Shown: one piece after another, positions 35,944-46,599 of the stretch
How positions within the stretch are numbered: the first letter of the stretch is position 1
Layout of the letters: each line of letters opens with the position of its first letter
NCBI GenBank assembly: GCA_041392765.1
Contig: JAWKLL010000004.1
Location: forward strand, 124,001 to 188,000
Source of the DNA: Lewinella sp041392765
GTDB lineage: Bacteria > Bacteroidota > Bacteroidia > Chitinophagales > Saprospiraceae
DNA: 64,000 bases
Direction of reading: 5' to 3'
Made by a program: the position numbers and the translations under genes
Notes under the pieces: generated by a model
Databases searched by the model: none
What the model was told of the DNA's origin: nothing
What the model saw: the letters and a program-made list of their open reading frames with translations, nothing else

Positions 35944-36725
35944 ATGAGCCAACAAGCATTCGACAAAATCTGGCAGATGATCGGGCTGCGCTACACGTCC
36001 CACCCTTGGCACGGGATCGATTATCACGCTAATGCACCTGAAATTGTTACTTCTTTCATCGAGGTCATCCCTTCCGATACCGTCAAGTACGAGGTGGATA
36101 AGAAATCTGGCTACTTGAAAATCGATCGTCCGCAAAAGTTTTCTAATATCGTACCAGCCCTGTATGGATTCATTCCACAGACCTACTGCAAAGATGAGGT
36201 GGCGGCTTTATGTATGGAAAAAACAGGCCGAGAAGGTATCGTCGGCGATGACGACCCATTGGATATCTGTGTCCTCACCGAGCGGGAGGTGACGCATGGC
36301 AATATCATCCTCAATGCCGTACCTATTGGCGGCCTGCGGATGATTGACGGCGGCAGGCCGACGATAAAATCATCGCCGTCATGGACAAAGACGAGGTCTA
36401 TTCCCAATGGCGAGACATCACCGATTTGCCGCCTACGGTACTCAACCGATTGAAGCACTACTTCCTTACCTACAAGCAATTGCCGGGGGAAGCTCCTAAG
36501 TGCGAAATCACGCATGTGTATGGACGCGAAGAAGCCCATGAGGTCATTCGCCGCAGCAAGCAGGACTACGATGCCAAGTACGGTAACTTGGAGAGCGTCC
36601 TATCGCTAACCCTGTTTGAAGCCTTCCAGTTTAGCCAGCGGCAACAGGATTATTTTGAAAGGGTTATAGGATTTCACAGAAATGTGTATCTTTGGATGTT
36701 TCACCAGCACCCCATTTTATGTTAG
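35944..36725 (+). CDS. ppa: Inorganic pyrophosphatase (frameshifted)
   Basis: Soluble family I pyrophosphatase that drives biosynthesis by hydrolysing PPi. VIPSDTVKYEVDKKSGYLKIDRP, YGFIPQTYC and GDDDPLDICVLTE (catalytic and Mg-binding Asp cluster) are intact. A one-base loss at about 36356 breaks GGEADDKIIAVMDKDE (GGCGGC-AGGCCGAC instead of GGCGGCGAGGCCGAC); the next frame continues DITDLPPTVLNRLKHYFLTYK and CEITHVYGREEAHEVI. Relatives stop shortly after YDAKYGNLE, near 36610; the open frame here runs on to 36725 across the next gene's -7 box, so the true end is probably around 36610. Confidence 0.92.
36687..36694 (+). promoter_or_regulatory. -7 element for the amidase gene
   Basis: TATCTTTG, a consensus -7 box, ends 24 bases before the amidase ATG at 36719. 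It sits inside the apparent tail of the ppa reading frame, which supports an earlier ppa end. Confidence 0.5.
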
Positions 36726-37727
36726 GAAAGATATTCGCGGCTTTGAAGAGCCTTTTCTCCTCCTTGTTTGGCACCAAGGAATCGGCCACTGCGCCACAAC
36801 CATCCCCTGCCCCTAATCCACGTCCCGCTAACCCTCGCCTGCGCCGCCTTCGGCATCAACAGGTGGGGATGCTGCACCTTCCGTGCCGCCACCGGTGGTA
36901 GAACACCCGCAGGATGCATCGGAATTGCAAAAGGATTCAGTGGTGATCGTCGCCCTGAAATGGAGGAAGTAGTCCTGCTACCCGGTGAGCCGGATGTTGA
37001 CTTCGACGACAATATTTTTGAAGAAGAACCCGAAGGCACACCAGCTCCTCCCGAGCCGGCACCTGCGCCTGCTCCCGAACCTGAGCCAGCTCCGGCGCCT
37101 GCGCCAGCAACTCGCCAACCGAGGTATCTATGGTGTCTCGACAATGGCCACGGCAGCAAAACCGCTGGAAAGAGAAGCCCCCTTTTCGATGATGGGGAAA
37201 CCCGCTTTTTTGAGTATGAGTTCAATCGCGACATTGTGCGCCGCATCATAAAGCAGTTGGACAAAGAAGGCGTTCGCTACTTCAACGTCGTACCCGAAGT
37301 GGATACCGATAACTTCCTCCAAGGCAGGGTAGATCGCGCCAATAAAAAGCGGTCTGATATTCCTAAATTATTCGTCTCCGTACACGCCAATGCAGGCTAT
37401 ACCCGCACCGCCAATGACTGGACAGCAGATAGCGTGAGCGGTATAGAAACTTGGTATTTCCACGGTAGTAAGCGCGGGCAGAAGATGGCATCTATTTTCC
37501 ATAAATACCTCATTGAAAAAACGGGGTTCAGGAATCGCCACCTCAAGTCGCAGCCGGAGAAGCAGTTTTTTGTGCTTCGCAAAACTATGATGACCGCCAT
37601 CCTGACGGAAAACGGTTTTTATAATAACAAACGAGAAGCACTCGAACTCATGAAGGACGAGGTGCGCCAGCAAATTGCCGACGCCCACGTAGCCGCCATC
37701 TTAGAGATTGAGGAAAATGGTCTCTGA
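36719..37727 (+). CDS. N-acetylmuramoyl-L-alanine amidase (Amidase_3) with Pro/Ala/Glu linker (frameshifted)
   Basis: ATG 36719 (MLGKIFAALKSLFSSLFGTK) starts an amphipathic N-terminus, then a proline-rich linker broken by frame changes near 36840 and 36955. A second P-A-P-E-P stretch (about 37040-37110) leads into the catalytic domain: LCLDNGHG-type zinc His (WCLDNGHGSKTAG), FFEYEFNRD (Glu), LFVSVHANAG (His) and ILTENGFYNN (catalytic Glu). These are the hallmarks of zinc amidases that cut the amide between MurNAc and L-Ala in the periplasm. No clear secretion signal is seen. The stop overlaps the next start by 11 bases. Confidence 0.88.
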
Positions 37728-38805
37728 ACCTACTCAACTATCGGATAAACATTGCCTTAACTGCGGCACGGAAATGTCGCAACAGCAGTTATTTTGCCCC
37801 CATTGCGGCCAGAAATACACGAAGGTCAGGGTATCCCTCCTCATGCTGATAGGCGATTTTTTTCGCGATGTGCTGAACGTGGAAGGCCGTCTGTGGAGGT
37901 CGCTCGTTGCGATTTTTGTGCCGGGCAGGCTTACCAATGCCTTCTTTGAAGGTAAGCGGCAGCGATATGTCAGCCCCGTGCGCTTGTTCTTTTTTACGGC
38001 TTTGCTGTTTTTTGCTATGGTAGGTTTCGTCGGCAAGAAGGCGGAGCAGAGCTTTAAAGAGCAGGTGGTGCAAGCCAGTCAAAGGAATATTTACTACGCC
38101 TTATTTTTGGACAGCCTGAGCCATCAGTCGGATTCATTGAAAGAAGCTTTCAGTTCCAACCCCGCTGCGGTGGAAGTGCTGGATTCATTAGCTATGCGTA
38201 TGCGGAGGGATTATACCGATTCCGTTGATGTAGGGGTTAATATCAGTTTCAACGAGTCAGATACCAAGATGACTTCGGTTATGTTGTCGCGAAAAGACAT
38301 GGCGCAGTGGCCTGCGGATACTTTAGTACAAAGGTATGCCCCAGAGGCTAGTTATTGGGAGAAACTGCTGATGCGGCAAAATATAAAATTGCAAAAAGAA
38401 GGAGACTCCTTTTTCGGTTATCTCATTTCCCAAATGGTGTGGATGATGTTGCTGATGATGCCTATGGTGGCCTTGCTTTTGAAGTTGCTTTACATTCGCA
38501 GGGACTATTATTACGTCGATCACTTGATTTTTTCTTTCCACACTCATGCATTTACTTTTGTTGCATCGGCACTTACGCTTTGGTTACTCCATTTTCTTTT
38601 GAAATATGATCAGGATGGAGGGGCGGGCATCATTATTGTCAGTAGCATAGTGATACCCGTATTTTTGGTAATCGCTATAAAAAGGGTGTACAAGCAGTCA
38701 TTTTGGAAAACGCTACTCAAGTTTTTGCTGCTACTGTTGGGATATTTTACGGTTTTCTTTATTTTTCTGATTCTTACTATTCTGGTATCCACTTTGATGT
38801 ATTAA
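37717..38805 (+). CDS. DUF3667 membrane protein with N-terminal zinc ribbon
   Basis: 362 residues from ATG 37717. The N-terminus has a double CxxC knuckle (CLNCGTEMSQQQLFCPHCGQKY), then LIGDFFRDVLNVEGRLWRSL and VPGRLTNAFFEGKRQRYVSPVRLFFF, the DUF3667 signature, followed by a long soluble loop and four or five membrane helices. Family role is unknown; it is widespread in Bacteroidota. It overlaps the amidase gene, so both are probably co-transcribed with gatB, which starts 14 bases downstream. Confidence 0.88.
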   Translation: MVSEPTQLSDKHCLNCGTEMSQQQLFCPHCGQKYTKVRVSLLMLIGDFFRDVLNVEGRLWRSLVAIFVPGRLTNAFFEGKRQRYVSPVRLFFFTALLFFAMVGFVGKKAEQSFKEQVVQASQRNIYYALFLDSLSHQSDSLKEAFSSNPAAVEVLDSLAMRMRRDYTDSVDVGVNISFNESDTKMTSVMLSRKDMAQWPADTLVQRYAPEASYWEKLLMRQNIKLQKEGDSFFGYLISQMVWMMLLMMPMVALLLKLLYIRRDYYYVDHLIFSFHTHAFTFVASALTLWLLHFLLKYDQDGGAGIIIVSSIVIPVFLVIAIKRVYKQSFWKTLLKFLLLLLGYFTVFFIFLILTILVSTLMY

Positions 38806-38818
38806 CGAATAGCAACGT

Positions 38819-40251
38819 ATGAACTACGAAACGGTAATAGGGCTGGAAATCCATGTGCAACTCAGCACGCAAAGCAAAGCGTTTTGCGGCGATGACATCC
38901 GCTTTGGGGGCGACCCCAATACGCAGGTGAGTGCTATTTCGCTGGGGCATCCTGGCACCCTTCCGCGCTTGAATGAAAAACAAGTGGAATACGCCGTCAG
39001 GCTGGGGCTGGCATTGGGAAGTACTATCAACTTAGAACACACCTTTGACAGAAAGAACTATTTCTACGCGGATTTGCCCAAAGGTTACCAAATCACACAG
39101 GATAACCAACCTGTTTGCGTAGGGGGCGGGGTAACCATCACCACAGAGGAAGGAGAAAAGTACATCCGTATCCATCACATACACATGGAGGAAGACGCGG
39201 GAAAATCCATGCACGACAGCGACGCCCCTTTAGCTACATTGACTTGAACCGAGCAGGTACACCCCTCTTGGAAATCGTGACGGAACCCGACCTGCGTTCC
39301 GCCGCAGAGGTGGATGCGTTGATGACTGCCATGCGCCAATTGGTGCGCTATCTCGATATTTCGGATGGCAATATGCAAGAAGGGAGCATGCGCTGCGATT
39401 GCAATGTATCTATCCGACCAATGGGCAGCCAAAAGTTGGGAAACCGCTGTGAAATCAAAAATATGAACTCCATGCGCTTTGCTCGCAAAGCCATTGACTA
39501 TGAGGTGCAGCGGCAAATTGGCATAGTGGAGGCCGGCGGGACGGTATCCCAAGAAACACTCAATTTCGATCCCGAAACGGGCGTTACAGCCCCACTTCGT
39601 TCTAAAGAAGATGCCCACGACTACCGCTATTTTCCGGAGCCGGATATTCCGCCCGTGCGTATCAGTGCACAGCAGTTAGCGGCCATAAAAGAGGCCATGC
39701 CCATGCTGCCGTGGAAGGTTTTGTCCACCTTGCAAGCGGATTATCAACTTTCTGATTACCAAGCTCGGCTCATCAGTGCCGAACCAGAGGCGGCTCGTTA
39801 TTTCTTCCAGTTGGCGCAGGATACCCCAGCGTATGCGGCGGCAGCCAACCTGCTGATTAATAAATTGCTACCTTGGTGTAAAGATAACAATACCACCTTG
39901 GAACGCTTTCCTTTAGCGACCACCCAGTTGGCTGCTTTCTTGCAACTCATTGAGGAAGGCAAGATCAGCAATTCCATCGCTTACCAAGAGTTGTTTCCCG
40001 CTTTGTTGGATGCACCCAATATCGCCCCATTCGCATTAGCAACCCAAAGAGGGTGGCTGCAATCCGACGACCAAGATGAATTGGAGGCGTGGGTAGCAGC
40101 CGTGTTGGCAGCTAACCCCGCTAAAGTAGCGGAATATCGCAAGGGAAAAAAAGGCCTCATTGGCTTCTTCATGGGAGAAGTAATGAAGCAGTCCAAAGGA
40201 AAAGCTGACCCCAAAAAGACAAATACAATGCTCATAGATCAATTGAAATAA
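38819..40251 (+). CDS. gatB: Aspartyl/glutamyl-tRNA amidotransferase subunit B (frameshifted)
   Basis: Catalytic-domain motifs YETVIGLEIHVQLSTQSKAFCG, LGHPGTLPRLNEKQVEYAVRLG and DRKNYFYADLPKGYQITQ are clear. One indel near 39220-39235 shifts the frame just after HMEEDAGKSMHD; the next frame resumes SYIDLNRAGTPLLEIVTEPD and continues to the C-terminal YqeY-like helical domain (GLIGFFMGEVMKQSKGKADP). Sum about 477 residues, normal. GatB works with GatA and GatC to convert Glu-tRNA(Gln) or Asp-tRNA(Asn) by phosphorylation and amidation. GatA and GatC are not in the window. Confidence 0.95.
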
Positions 40252-40260
40252 GATATTTAT

Positions 40261-42177
40261 ATGCAGCACGATCCATCCTTCCAACAAATACTCTCGCAAA
40301 TTGCGGAAGATAAAGGGGTGTCTTTGGAGAAGGTGCAGGAGGAAGCCGCCCGCTATTGGGAAGAACTGCAAACGCAGCACGACCCCACTTGGGAATTGGT
40401 GGCCGTGGAAATAGTAGAATACCTCCTCGGGCGTGGATACGACAAAACGATAGATGTGGAGTACAGCGAACTACGGGAACTGACGCGCCTCATGCGTAGG
40501 CATCCCGTGGCTTTTGTGATGACCCACAAGACATATATTGATATGCTGGTGCTGGGGATTGTGTTGGCTCGGCATGGCCTTCCGCTGCCACATATTTTTG
40601 CTGGTATCAACATGGATTTCATGGGCTTGTCGCAAATAGGCCGTAAGGTGGGCGCCATTTTTATCCGCAGAAATATTGGCGATAATGAGGTCTATAAAGC
40701 CACCCTCCGGCAGTTTATAGCCTCCAAACTCTTGGAGAAAGGCTCTTTTATGTGGGCCTTGGAGGGCACGCGTTCCCGCACGGGTAAACTCGTTTGGCCC
40801 AAGATGGGCATCCTCAAATACATTCGCGAGGCGGAAGTAGCCAGTGGTATCGAAGTCAAGTATGTACCTGTTTCCATTGTATATGACCTTATACCAGATG
40901 TGGCGGAAATGATGGAAGAGGGTAGGGGTACAGTGAAAACTCCAGAGAGTTTGCTTTGGTTCATCCAATACCTGCGCGACTTGGGGCAGGATTTCGGGCG
41001 CATTGCCATCCGCTTTGGCGAGGCGGTCGATGTATCCGATCCCATCATGGCAACGCTACCCGATGAGGAGGAAGAGACGGCACCGGCAACGGCATCCAAC
41101 ATCTCCCGATTTGCATTTGAAATCATGCACCGCATCAACCGCATTACGCCCGTGACGACAGGCTCTCTTATCTGCGTATCCCTTTTGAGTAAGTTTGCCA
41201 ACAGCCGCCCTGGTATCGAATCGGACACGGTTCACTTGATGAGTCTTATAGAAAACCACCAACCGGATGCCTTGGTGGACAGGGGTAAACCCATTGGCGA
41301 TAGTGTACAGCACGCCTTGAAGTTGATGACGCGGGCAGGCTTATTTCTGCAACAGGGGCAAGGGCTGAATGCCCGGCACGTCATTTCCACGGAGCAGTAC
41401 TTGGCGGCAAACTATTATGCCAATATGGCGGCGCACCATTTCTACCATCGAGCCTTTATCGAATTGGCCTCGACCTCGGTGATGAATACGCCCGTTGAAA
41501 AGCGGAAATTGTCCTTTTGGGTAACGATCATGGCGTTGCGGGATCTGTTTAAATTTGAATTTTTCTATTCCGCTAAAAGTGTTTTCACGGATGAAATAGA
41601 ACGCGACCTGACATTCATGTACCCCGATTGGGAACGGTCACTATTTGCGGAAGAACCTGCCATCTTGCCATTATTAGCAAGCCAAGAAGTATTAGTAGCC
41701 CCCGTAGTGTTATACAATTACGTGGAGGCTTACCGTGTGGTAGCGCATGGCTTACAACAATGGGATGTCAACGAACCGTTTACGGAAGAAGCCTTTCTGA
41801 ATTTCTGTATGGCATTGGGTGAAGAAATGCGGTGGCTGGGGCGCATACGGCGCATAGAAGCGGTATCTAAGCCCTTCCTACAAAACGGTATTCGATTAGC
41901 AGCCAATAGGAAGCTAATCCCGGGGACGGGAGCCAACCGTAAAGCTATCGCCGCCTTTGCTGCTGAACTCGACCAGATAGCGGCACACATCAACACCCTT
42001 CAGGAGATAACCCTCCAAAAACCGGTGCCTAGAAAAGCAAAGGTACCCGTGGAGAAAGCCATCATTCCGGGCTCTCGTACAGAGGCTATCGTTGCCGAAA
42101 TCATGGCCGATGCCGAGGGGCCTCAGATTGGCCTTCTTCGACTTGGATCGCACGTTGATACGGGGCTTCTCCGCTAA
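40261..42177 (+). CDS. plsB: PlsB-like glycerol-3-phosphate acyltransferase
   Basis: 638 residues, intact. The acyltransferase blocks are HKTYIDMLVL (block I, HxxxxD), GAIFIRRNIGDN (block II), MWALEGTRSRTGKLVWPKMG (block III) and VPVSIVYDLIPD (block IV), in the order and spacing of PlsB/GPAT enzymes, which acylate glycerol-3-phosphate at sn-1. A long helical C-terminal part follows. The last 86 bases overlap the next gene in another frame. A plsB next to a HAD-plsC fusion is also known in mycobacteria. The substrate assignment is by family. Confidence 0.85.
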   Translation: MQHDPSFQQILSQIAEDKGVSLEKVQEEAARYWEELQTQHDPTWELVAVEIVEYLLGRGYDKTIDVEYSELRELTRLMRRHPVAFVMTHKTYIDMLVLGIVLARHGLPLPHIFAGINMDFMGLSQIGRKVGAIFIRRNIGDNEVYKATLRQFIASKLLEKGSFMWALEGTRSRTGKLVWPKMGILKYIREAEVASGIEVKYVPVSIVYDLIPDVAEMMEEGRGTVKTPESLLWFIQYLRDLGQDFGRIAIRFGEAVDVSDPIMATLPDEEEETAPATASNISRFAFEIMHRINRITPVTTGSLICVSLLSKFANSRPGIESDTVHLMSLIENHQPDALVDRGKPIGDSVQHALKLMTRAGLFLQQGQGLNARHVISTEQYLAANYYANMAAHHFYHRAFIELASTSVMNTPVEKRKLSFWVTIMALRDLFKFEFFYSAKSVFTDEIERDLTFMYPDWERSLFAEEPAILPLLASQEVLVAPVVLYNYVEAYRVVAHGLQQWDVNEPFTEEAFLNFCMALGEEMRWLGRIRRIEAVSKPFLQNGIRLAANRKLIPGTGANRKAIAAFAAELDQIAAHINTLQEITLQKPVPRKAKVPVEKAIIPGSRTEAIVAEIMADAEGPQIGLLRLGSHVDTGLLR

Positions 42178-43489
42178 GGAATTTTTCCAAGAGCGCCTGC
42201 TCAGCGGGAAGATGACAACTACCGAGGTGGTCTCCCAATTTTCCGCAGCCTTGGTCTATGCGACAGGTAATAAAAATTTTGCCAGCATGGCCGCTGTAGG
42301 AGCGCAAGGGGTGAAGGGTATCGACGAACAGGTTTTCATCACCGTAGGGGAAGAGGTGTACCAAAAACATTTGGTGGACGATATCTACCCAGAGTCTCGT
42401 GCATTAGTAGCCGCCCATTTGGCTAAAGGGCATAGCGTGGTCATTGTTTCCGCTGCAACCCCGTATCAAGTAAATCCAGTGGCTCGGGAATTGGGGATAA
42501 CCGATGTGTTGTGTACCCGCTTGGAAGTCAAGGACGGAAAATTTACGGGACAGGTGCTGGAACCCGCCTGCTGGGGAGAGGGCAAAGCCATCGCCGCTAA
42601 GGACATCGCCTCCCAAAAAGGAATTGATTTAGCCCACAGCTATTTTTATACGGATAGTGCCGAAGACTTGCCACTGATGGACATCGTGGGCCACCCCAGG
42701 CCTTGTAATCCTGATAATAAGCTCAGTGCCATTGCTTTTCAACGGGATTGGCCGGTATATCGTTTTAATGAGGAAAATCCTTCGGCTGCTACCAACGCCC
42801 TGCGCACCGCACTGACGGGAGGTAGCCTTTTGCCCGCTATCATCACGGGCGTATTGTCAGGAGTGAAGCACCTTTCCTGGAAGGAGGGTATTTATTCTAC
42901 CATGGCCGCCTTGGGCGATTTAGGTACTGCCATGGCAGGTATCACATTGGCAATCAAGGGCGAACACCACCTGCAAAACCGCCCAGCCGTTTTTATTTTC
43001 AATCACCAAAGCAGCGCCGATTTACTGATTGCCGCCAAACTCATTAGGCGTGATGCCTTAGGCATTGCTAAAAAAGAACTGCAAACCACGCCCATCATCG
43101 GGCAGATGCTCATGGCCTCGGGTGCTATATTCCTCGATCGTAAGAACAAGGAAAAAGCCATTGAAGCGCTCAAACCAGCCGTCGATGCCCTTCAGAGTGG
43201 TACGTCTATTATCATCTTCCCCGAAGGTACCCGTAGTTATGACTACACGTTAGGGCCTTTCAAAAAAGGTGCTTTTCATATTGCCATGCAAGCAGGTGTG
43301 CCCGTGGTGCCCATCGTTATTAAAAACGCACATGATGCTATGCCTCGGGGCAGTACCCTCTTTCGCCCAACGGTGGTAGAGGTCGTCGTCAAACCACCCG
43401 TATCCACACAGCATTGGCAATCTCAAGATTTGGAAACGCATATTGCTTCCATTAGGAGGGTGTATTTGGAGGAGTTGGGGCAGACTTAA
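42092..43489 (+). CDS. HAD-IB phosphatase / 1-acylglycerol-3-phosphate acyltransferase fusion
   Basis: 465 residues. The N-terminal half is a HAD-IB hydrolase: LAFFDLDRTLIRGFSAKEFF (nucleophile Asp), VVIVSAATPYQVNPVA and YFYTDSAEDLPLM. The C-terminal half is PlsC: FIFNHQSSADLL (H-x4-D), GAIFLDRKNK, IIIFPEGTRSYDYTLGPFKKGAF and VPVVPIVIKNA. It should make phosphatidic acid from lysophosphatidic acid, with a linked phosphatase of uncertain substrate. It overlaps plsB by 86 bases. The HAD motif starts only about 14 residues into the ORF, so either the genes overlap or plsB-HAD-plsC is one polypeptide split by an indel near 42115. Confidence 0.88.
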   Translation: MPKSWPMPRGLRLAFFDLDRTLIRGFSAKEFFQERLLSGKMTTTEVVSQFSAALVYATGNKNFASMAAVGAQGVKGIDEQVFITVGEEVYQKHLVDDIYPESRALVAAHLAKGHSVVIVSAATPYQVNPVARELGITDVLCTRLEVKDGKFTGQVLEPACWGEGKAIAAKDIASQKGIDLAHSYFYTDSAEDLPLMDIVGHPRPCNPDNKLSAIAFQRDWPVYRFNEENPSAATNALRTALTGGSLLPAIITGVLSGVKHLSWKEGIYSTMAALGDLGTAMAGITLAIKGEHHLQNRPAVFIFNHQSSADLLIAAKLIRRDALGIAKKELQTTPIIGQMLMASGAIFLDRKNKEKAIEALKPAVDALQSGTSIIIFPEGTRSYDYTLGPFKKGAFHIAMQAGVPVVPIVIKNAHDAMPRGSTLFRPTVVEVVVKPPVSTQHWQSQDLETHIASIRRVYLEELGQT

Positions 43490-43498
43490 TCAACCCAA

Positions 43499-45779
43499 TC
43501 ATCTCATTAACACTACTTCCTGCGCTTTTGATTCTTCGTAACCTGTTTTGCGGTTGAGGTATCGGATGGCGATCATGTAAACACCTTCTCCTGCGGGTTG
43601 TGTGGCGGTACTGCCATTCCAGTGAAAGGGAGCGGCAGTGGTGTGATGGAGTAGATTTCCCCAACGGTCGAATACGGACAGTTCCAACATATCGAAATCA
43701 TCTCCTTGTGGAAATAAGCGGTCGTTGATACCATCAGCATTGGGGCTGAATGCGTTGGGTAGATAAACAGGCGCTTCGCACGCATCGGCTTCCAATGTAA
43801 AAGTGCCGACCACTTCACAACCTGCTATCATAGCCCCTACGGTATATTGTCCTGAAGCATGAAGGGGTAGCACTTGGGCGAACTCATGGCTGCCATTGAG
43901 AAGGAAGGTGTCGGTGTACTCGCTGTAAGGTGCCAAGGAATAAGGGAAATGGGAATTACAAAGCGTAGTATCTTCGGGCAGATGGAGGAGGACACCTGGG
44001 GCAATATCTTCCAAGAAATCGAGGCGGAGGGAATCGTGATAATGGCAATACCCATCGGTAGCTTGTACGCGGTACAGTCCCGACATCTGAACCTCCCACG
44101 CACTTTCCGTACTCCCATCTTGCCATTCAAAGGCATACCCAGCCGTTTGTGGAAGCGGACGGAGTATAAAAGGAGGTGCATCGCAAACCACTTGGTCGTG
44201 GGGTAGGAGAGGGGCATGGTCATCGAGTACGGTTAGGCTGCGTGTAAAGAGTACGCACACCCCAATACCCATACAGTATGTGTGATGGTGTAATTGCCGG
44301 GAGTATCGAAAGTCCATGCCAGAACGGGAGTGTCCGTTAGTAACGTATCTACGCCTGCTCCTTGTAGATGCCATGCTACGGCATTGGCCAGTGCACTCTT
44401 GAGGCTATCGGCTACGAGGGGTGTGTGAACACACACGGAATCGGGAAGCAAAAAGAAAGGGGATGGGGCTTCTGGGCTGCTACAGACAGGGGCGGTGCTA
44501 GCTTGTAATGCCTCCACTATCACGGAAAGGGGTTCTGGTTCGGGGGCTGGAATGACATCCCACTGGCGGGTTTCAAAATGTAGGTCAACGTCGCTCAATT
44601 CAAGGCAAGCAGTAAAACCTCACAGTCGCCCAGTAACCCCTGTTCATCGGTACGCATGATGATACGCGCATCTTGAAAAGAACCGTCCGAGGAATATTGC
44701 CGATCGCTGGTGATATAAAAGCGCAATGCATCGTCTATCAATATCTGTGGGTTGTGAGCAGCATAGCCGTTATACCAAAGCAGTTCACCCGCAGCACTGA
44801 TCTTGCCCGCAATGACTGGTAGATCCCCAAAGGTGGAGTAACTGAAATAGACATCCCCGGTGGAATCGGTTTGGAGGGTGGTGTTCAGATAATCGAAATT
44901 CTCAGCGTGTAGCTGTTTACTCCATATAAGTTCAAAAGCTGGTGAAAGTTTGGCGAGGATCGCATCATTCGGTATAGGCGCGGCATTATTACTTGCTCCT
45001 ATCAGAAAAATATTACCTTGGTTGTCCGTGCCGATTTTCTTAAAGCTCATCGTGTTTTCATGGAGAATACTCCTAACTATCTCTCCTGCTTGATTGAGTT
45101 CTATTAAGAAGTTATAGTTGTGCGAACCATCTCCGAAGAGGAGACCACCCATCCCTACAACGTTTCCGTTCGGAAGTAGCTCTTCATCGAGAAAGGAAAT
45201 TGTTACATTTGAAAACCCAGTAACACCATAACTTTTTGACCAAAGTATTTCCCTTGTACTTACATCAATTTGGGCGAATTGCAATCTTTCAATGTTGTTT
45301 TCCTGCCCCATACCATGTTGGGTCAGCAGTAGGTTTTGTCCCACAAAAGAATGCCTGAAAGGCAAGAAATGAGTTTCAGACAAACGCCAAGCCATTTGCT
45401 CTCCGGCTGAGGTGTTGATGATAAAGAGCCGCGTACCTGCTGATTCAAACCCATTTGGTTGTCCTTTTTGGGATACAGCGTGCCAATCCCCCCTCCTCCG
45501 GTAAACGGTTGGGAAGTAGTTGGCTAAAAAATCCGAGTTACTATGCTGAACCCGAAAAGCGTTTTCTATACTCCCGTCCTGCATGAAATTAACGATTGCA
45601 AACCCTGATGTAGAAAAAGACGATAAGTAAAGAGAAAAACCTTCCTCTGATTTACCCCAAAAAAACCTATCTACTCCTAATGGAATGTCAGGGATATTCA
45701 GGGATCGAGTTACCCCTTGGTTATACCCATTTTGGCATAGGGTCATCAAGATGAAAAAATAGAGGATGTGTTTAGTCAT
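43499..45779 (-). CDS. Secreted protein with CHU/T9SS type B C-terminal domain (frameshifted)
   Basis: Start 45779, signal peptide ILYFFILMTLCQNGYNQ. Residues ~20-390 form repeated β-blades (FAIVNFMQDGSIENAF, NVVGMGGLLFGDGSHNYNF, DAILAKLSPAFELIWSKQL), probably a β-propeller. A break near 44596 moves into DVDLHFETRQWDVIPAPEPEP, then a PKD-like module (WTFDTPGNYTITHTVWV) with another break near 44270. The last ~90 residues, VYLPNAFSPNADGINDRLFP ... FDRWGNLLHHTT ... AGEGVYMIAIRYL, are the gliding-motility-associated C-terminal domain that directs T9SS secretion (type B). Total about 760 residues. Convergent with the HAD-plsC gene, nine bases apart. The ligand is unknown. Confidence 0.85.
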
Positions 45780-45850
45780 GTAGTTGGGATTATAAAAAGA
45801 CGCAGGATGGAAGCTTTAATTTCTATCCTGCGCCTGAAGAAGGTCAATTA

Positions 45851-46537
45851 TTAGTTTTTTTGTGTATGATAAACACAGTCAAAATGCTTCCAAAATGCTG
45901 CTGTATAAAATCCAGAAACACCGCCGTAAGATGTAGCTTGATTCCACTGAAAGGTATGATTAGTTGATGTGGCAAAAGTTCCATCTGCGTGGTAACACTT
46001 GACATTGGCTTTTATTGTATAAGTAGCAGGGATATCTGAAACATCATCAGCATCAGACATCAAGTAAAACATTAAGGTGCCGTAAGATGGAGATACAAGT
46101 TGTCTGTAAGGACTTGGCAAAGGTAATCCTTGAGCAGTTGTACTTCCATCAATGTACCGAGGTTCATACTGTCCTGTAGCGCCATTAAGAATTACACGGC
46201 CTGTAATTGTCTCATCTACAAGAGTGTTGGGGTCAATACTAATTAGAGACCAAGACCTTAGCGTAGAATTAGCAATATTTTGCACATCCGTTACACTGTA
46301 AAAGCAAGTACAGTTTTCAAACCTCCCATCCCGTTCAGCCACAGGAGGTTCGTCTGGTATGTGTTCAGAATAGGAGACAGGAGCGTTTTCTGTAGCAGTA
46401 GAAAGCGATTGCTGCTGCAAGAGGGTTGGGGCATTCGTGGTGGTGTCTTCTTTAGCACACGAAGGCAATAGGATCATGCTACACACACACACACACACAC
46501 ACCACACACACACGGCGAAAAGAGATAAATGTTTCAT
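45851..46537 (-). CDS. Lipoprotein with dinucleotide repeat in its signal peptide
   Basis: 228 residues, start 46537. The signal sequence reads LSLFAVCVWCVCVCVCSMILLPSC, where the C-V alternation is encoded by a (TG)n tract; the Cys of LLPSC is the likely lipidation site. The mature part (NCTCFYSVTDVQNIANSTL, TGRVILNGATGQYEPRYIDG, YTIKANVKCYHADGTF) looks β-rich and has no recognised family. It is anchored facing the periplasm or outside. Changes in tract length would shift the frame at codon ~10-20, making it a phase-variation candidate. Confidence 0.7.
   Translation of the reverse strand: MKHLSLFAVCVWCVCVCVCSMILLPSCAKEDTTTNAPTLLQQQSLSTATENAPVSYSEHIPDEPPVAERDGRFENCTCFYSVTDVQNIANSTLRSWSLISIDPNTLVDETITGRVILNGATGQYEPRYIDGSTTAQGLPLPSPYRQLVSPSYGTLMFYLMSDADDVSDIPATYTIKANVKCYHADGTFATSTNHTFQWNQATSYGGVSGFYTAAFWKHFDCVYHTQKN
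46481..46513. repeat. (AC)n microsatellite inside a signal peptide
   Basis: Eleven AC units (46481-46502), one extra C, then five more AC/CA units up to 46513. It lies in codons ~9-20 of the lipoprotein gene at 45851-46537. Confidence 0.95.
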
Positions 46538-46599
46538 TAGAGAAATGGTTTAGTGAAAAAATCTGGGCTAATATATGGCATTATTTTAAAAAAAAACAG

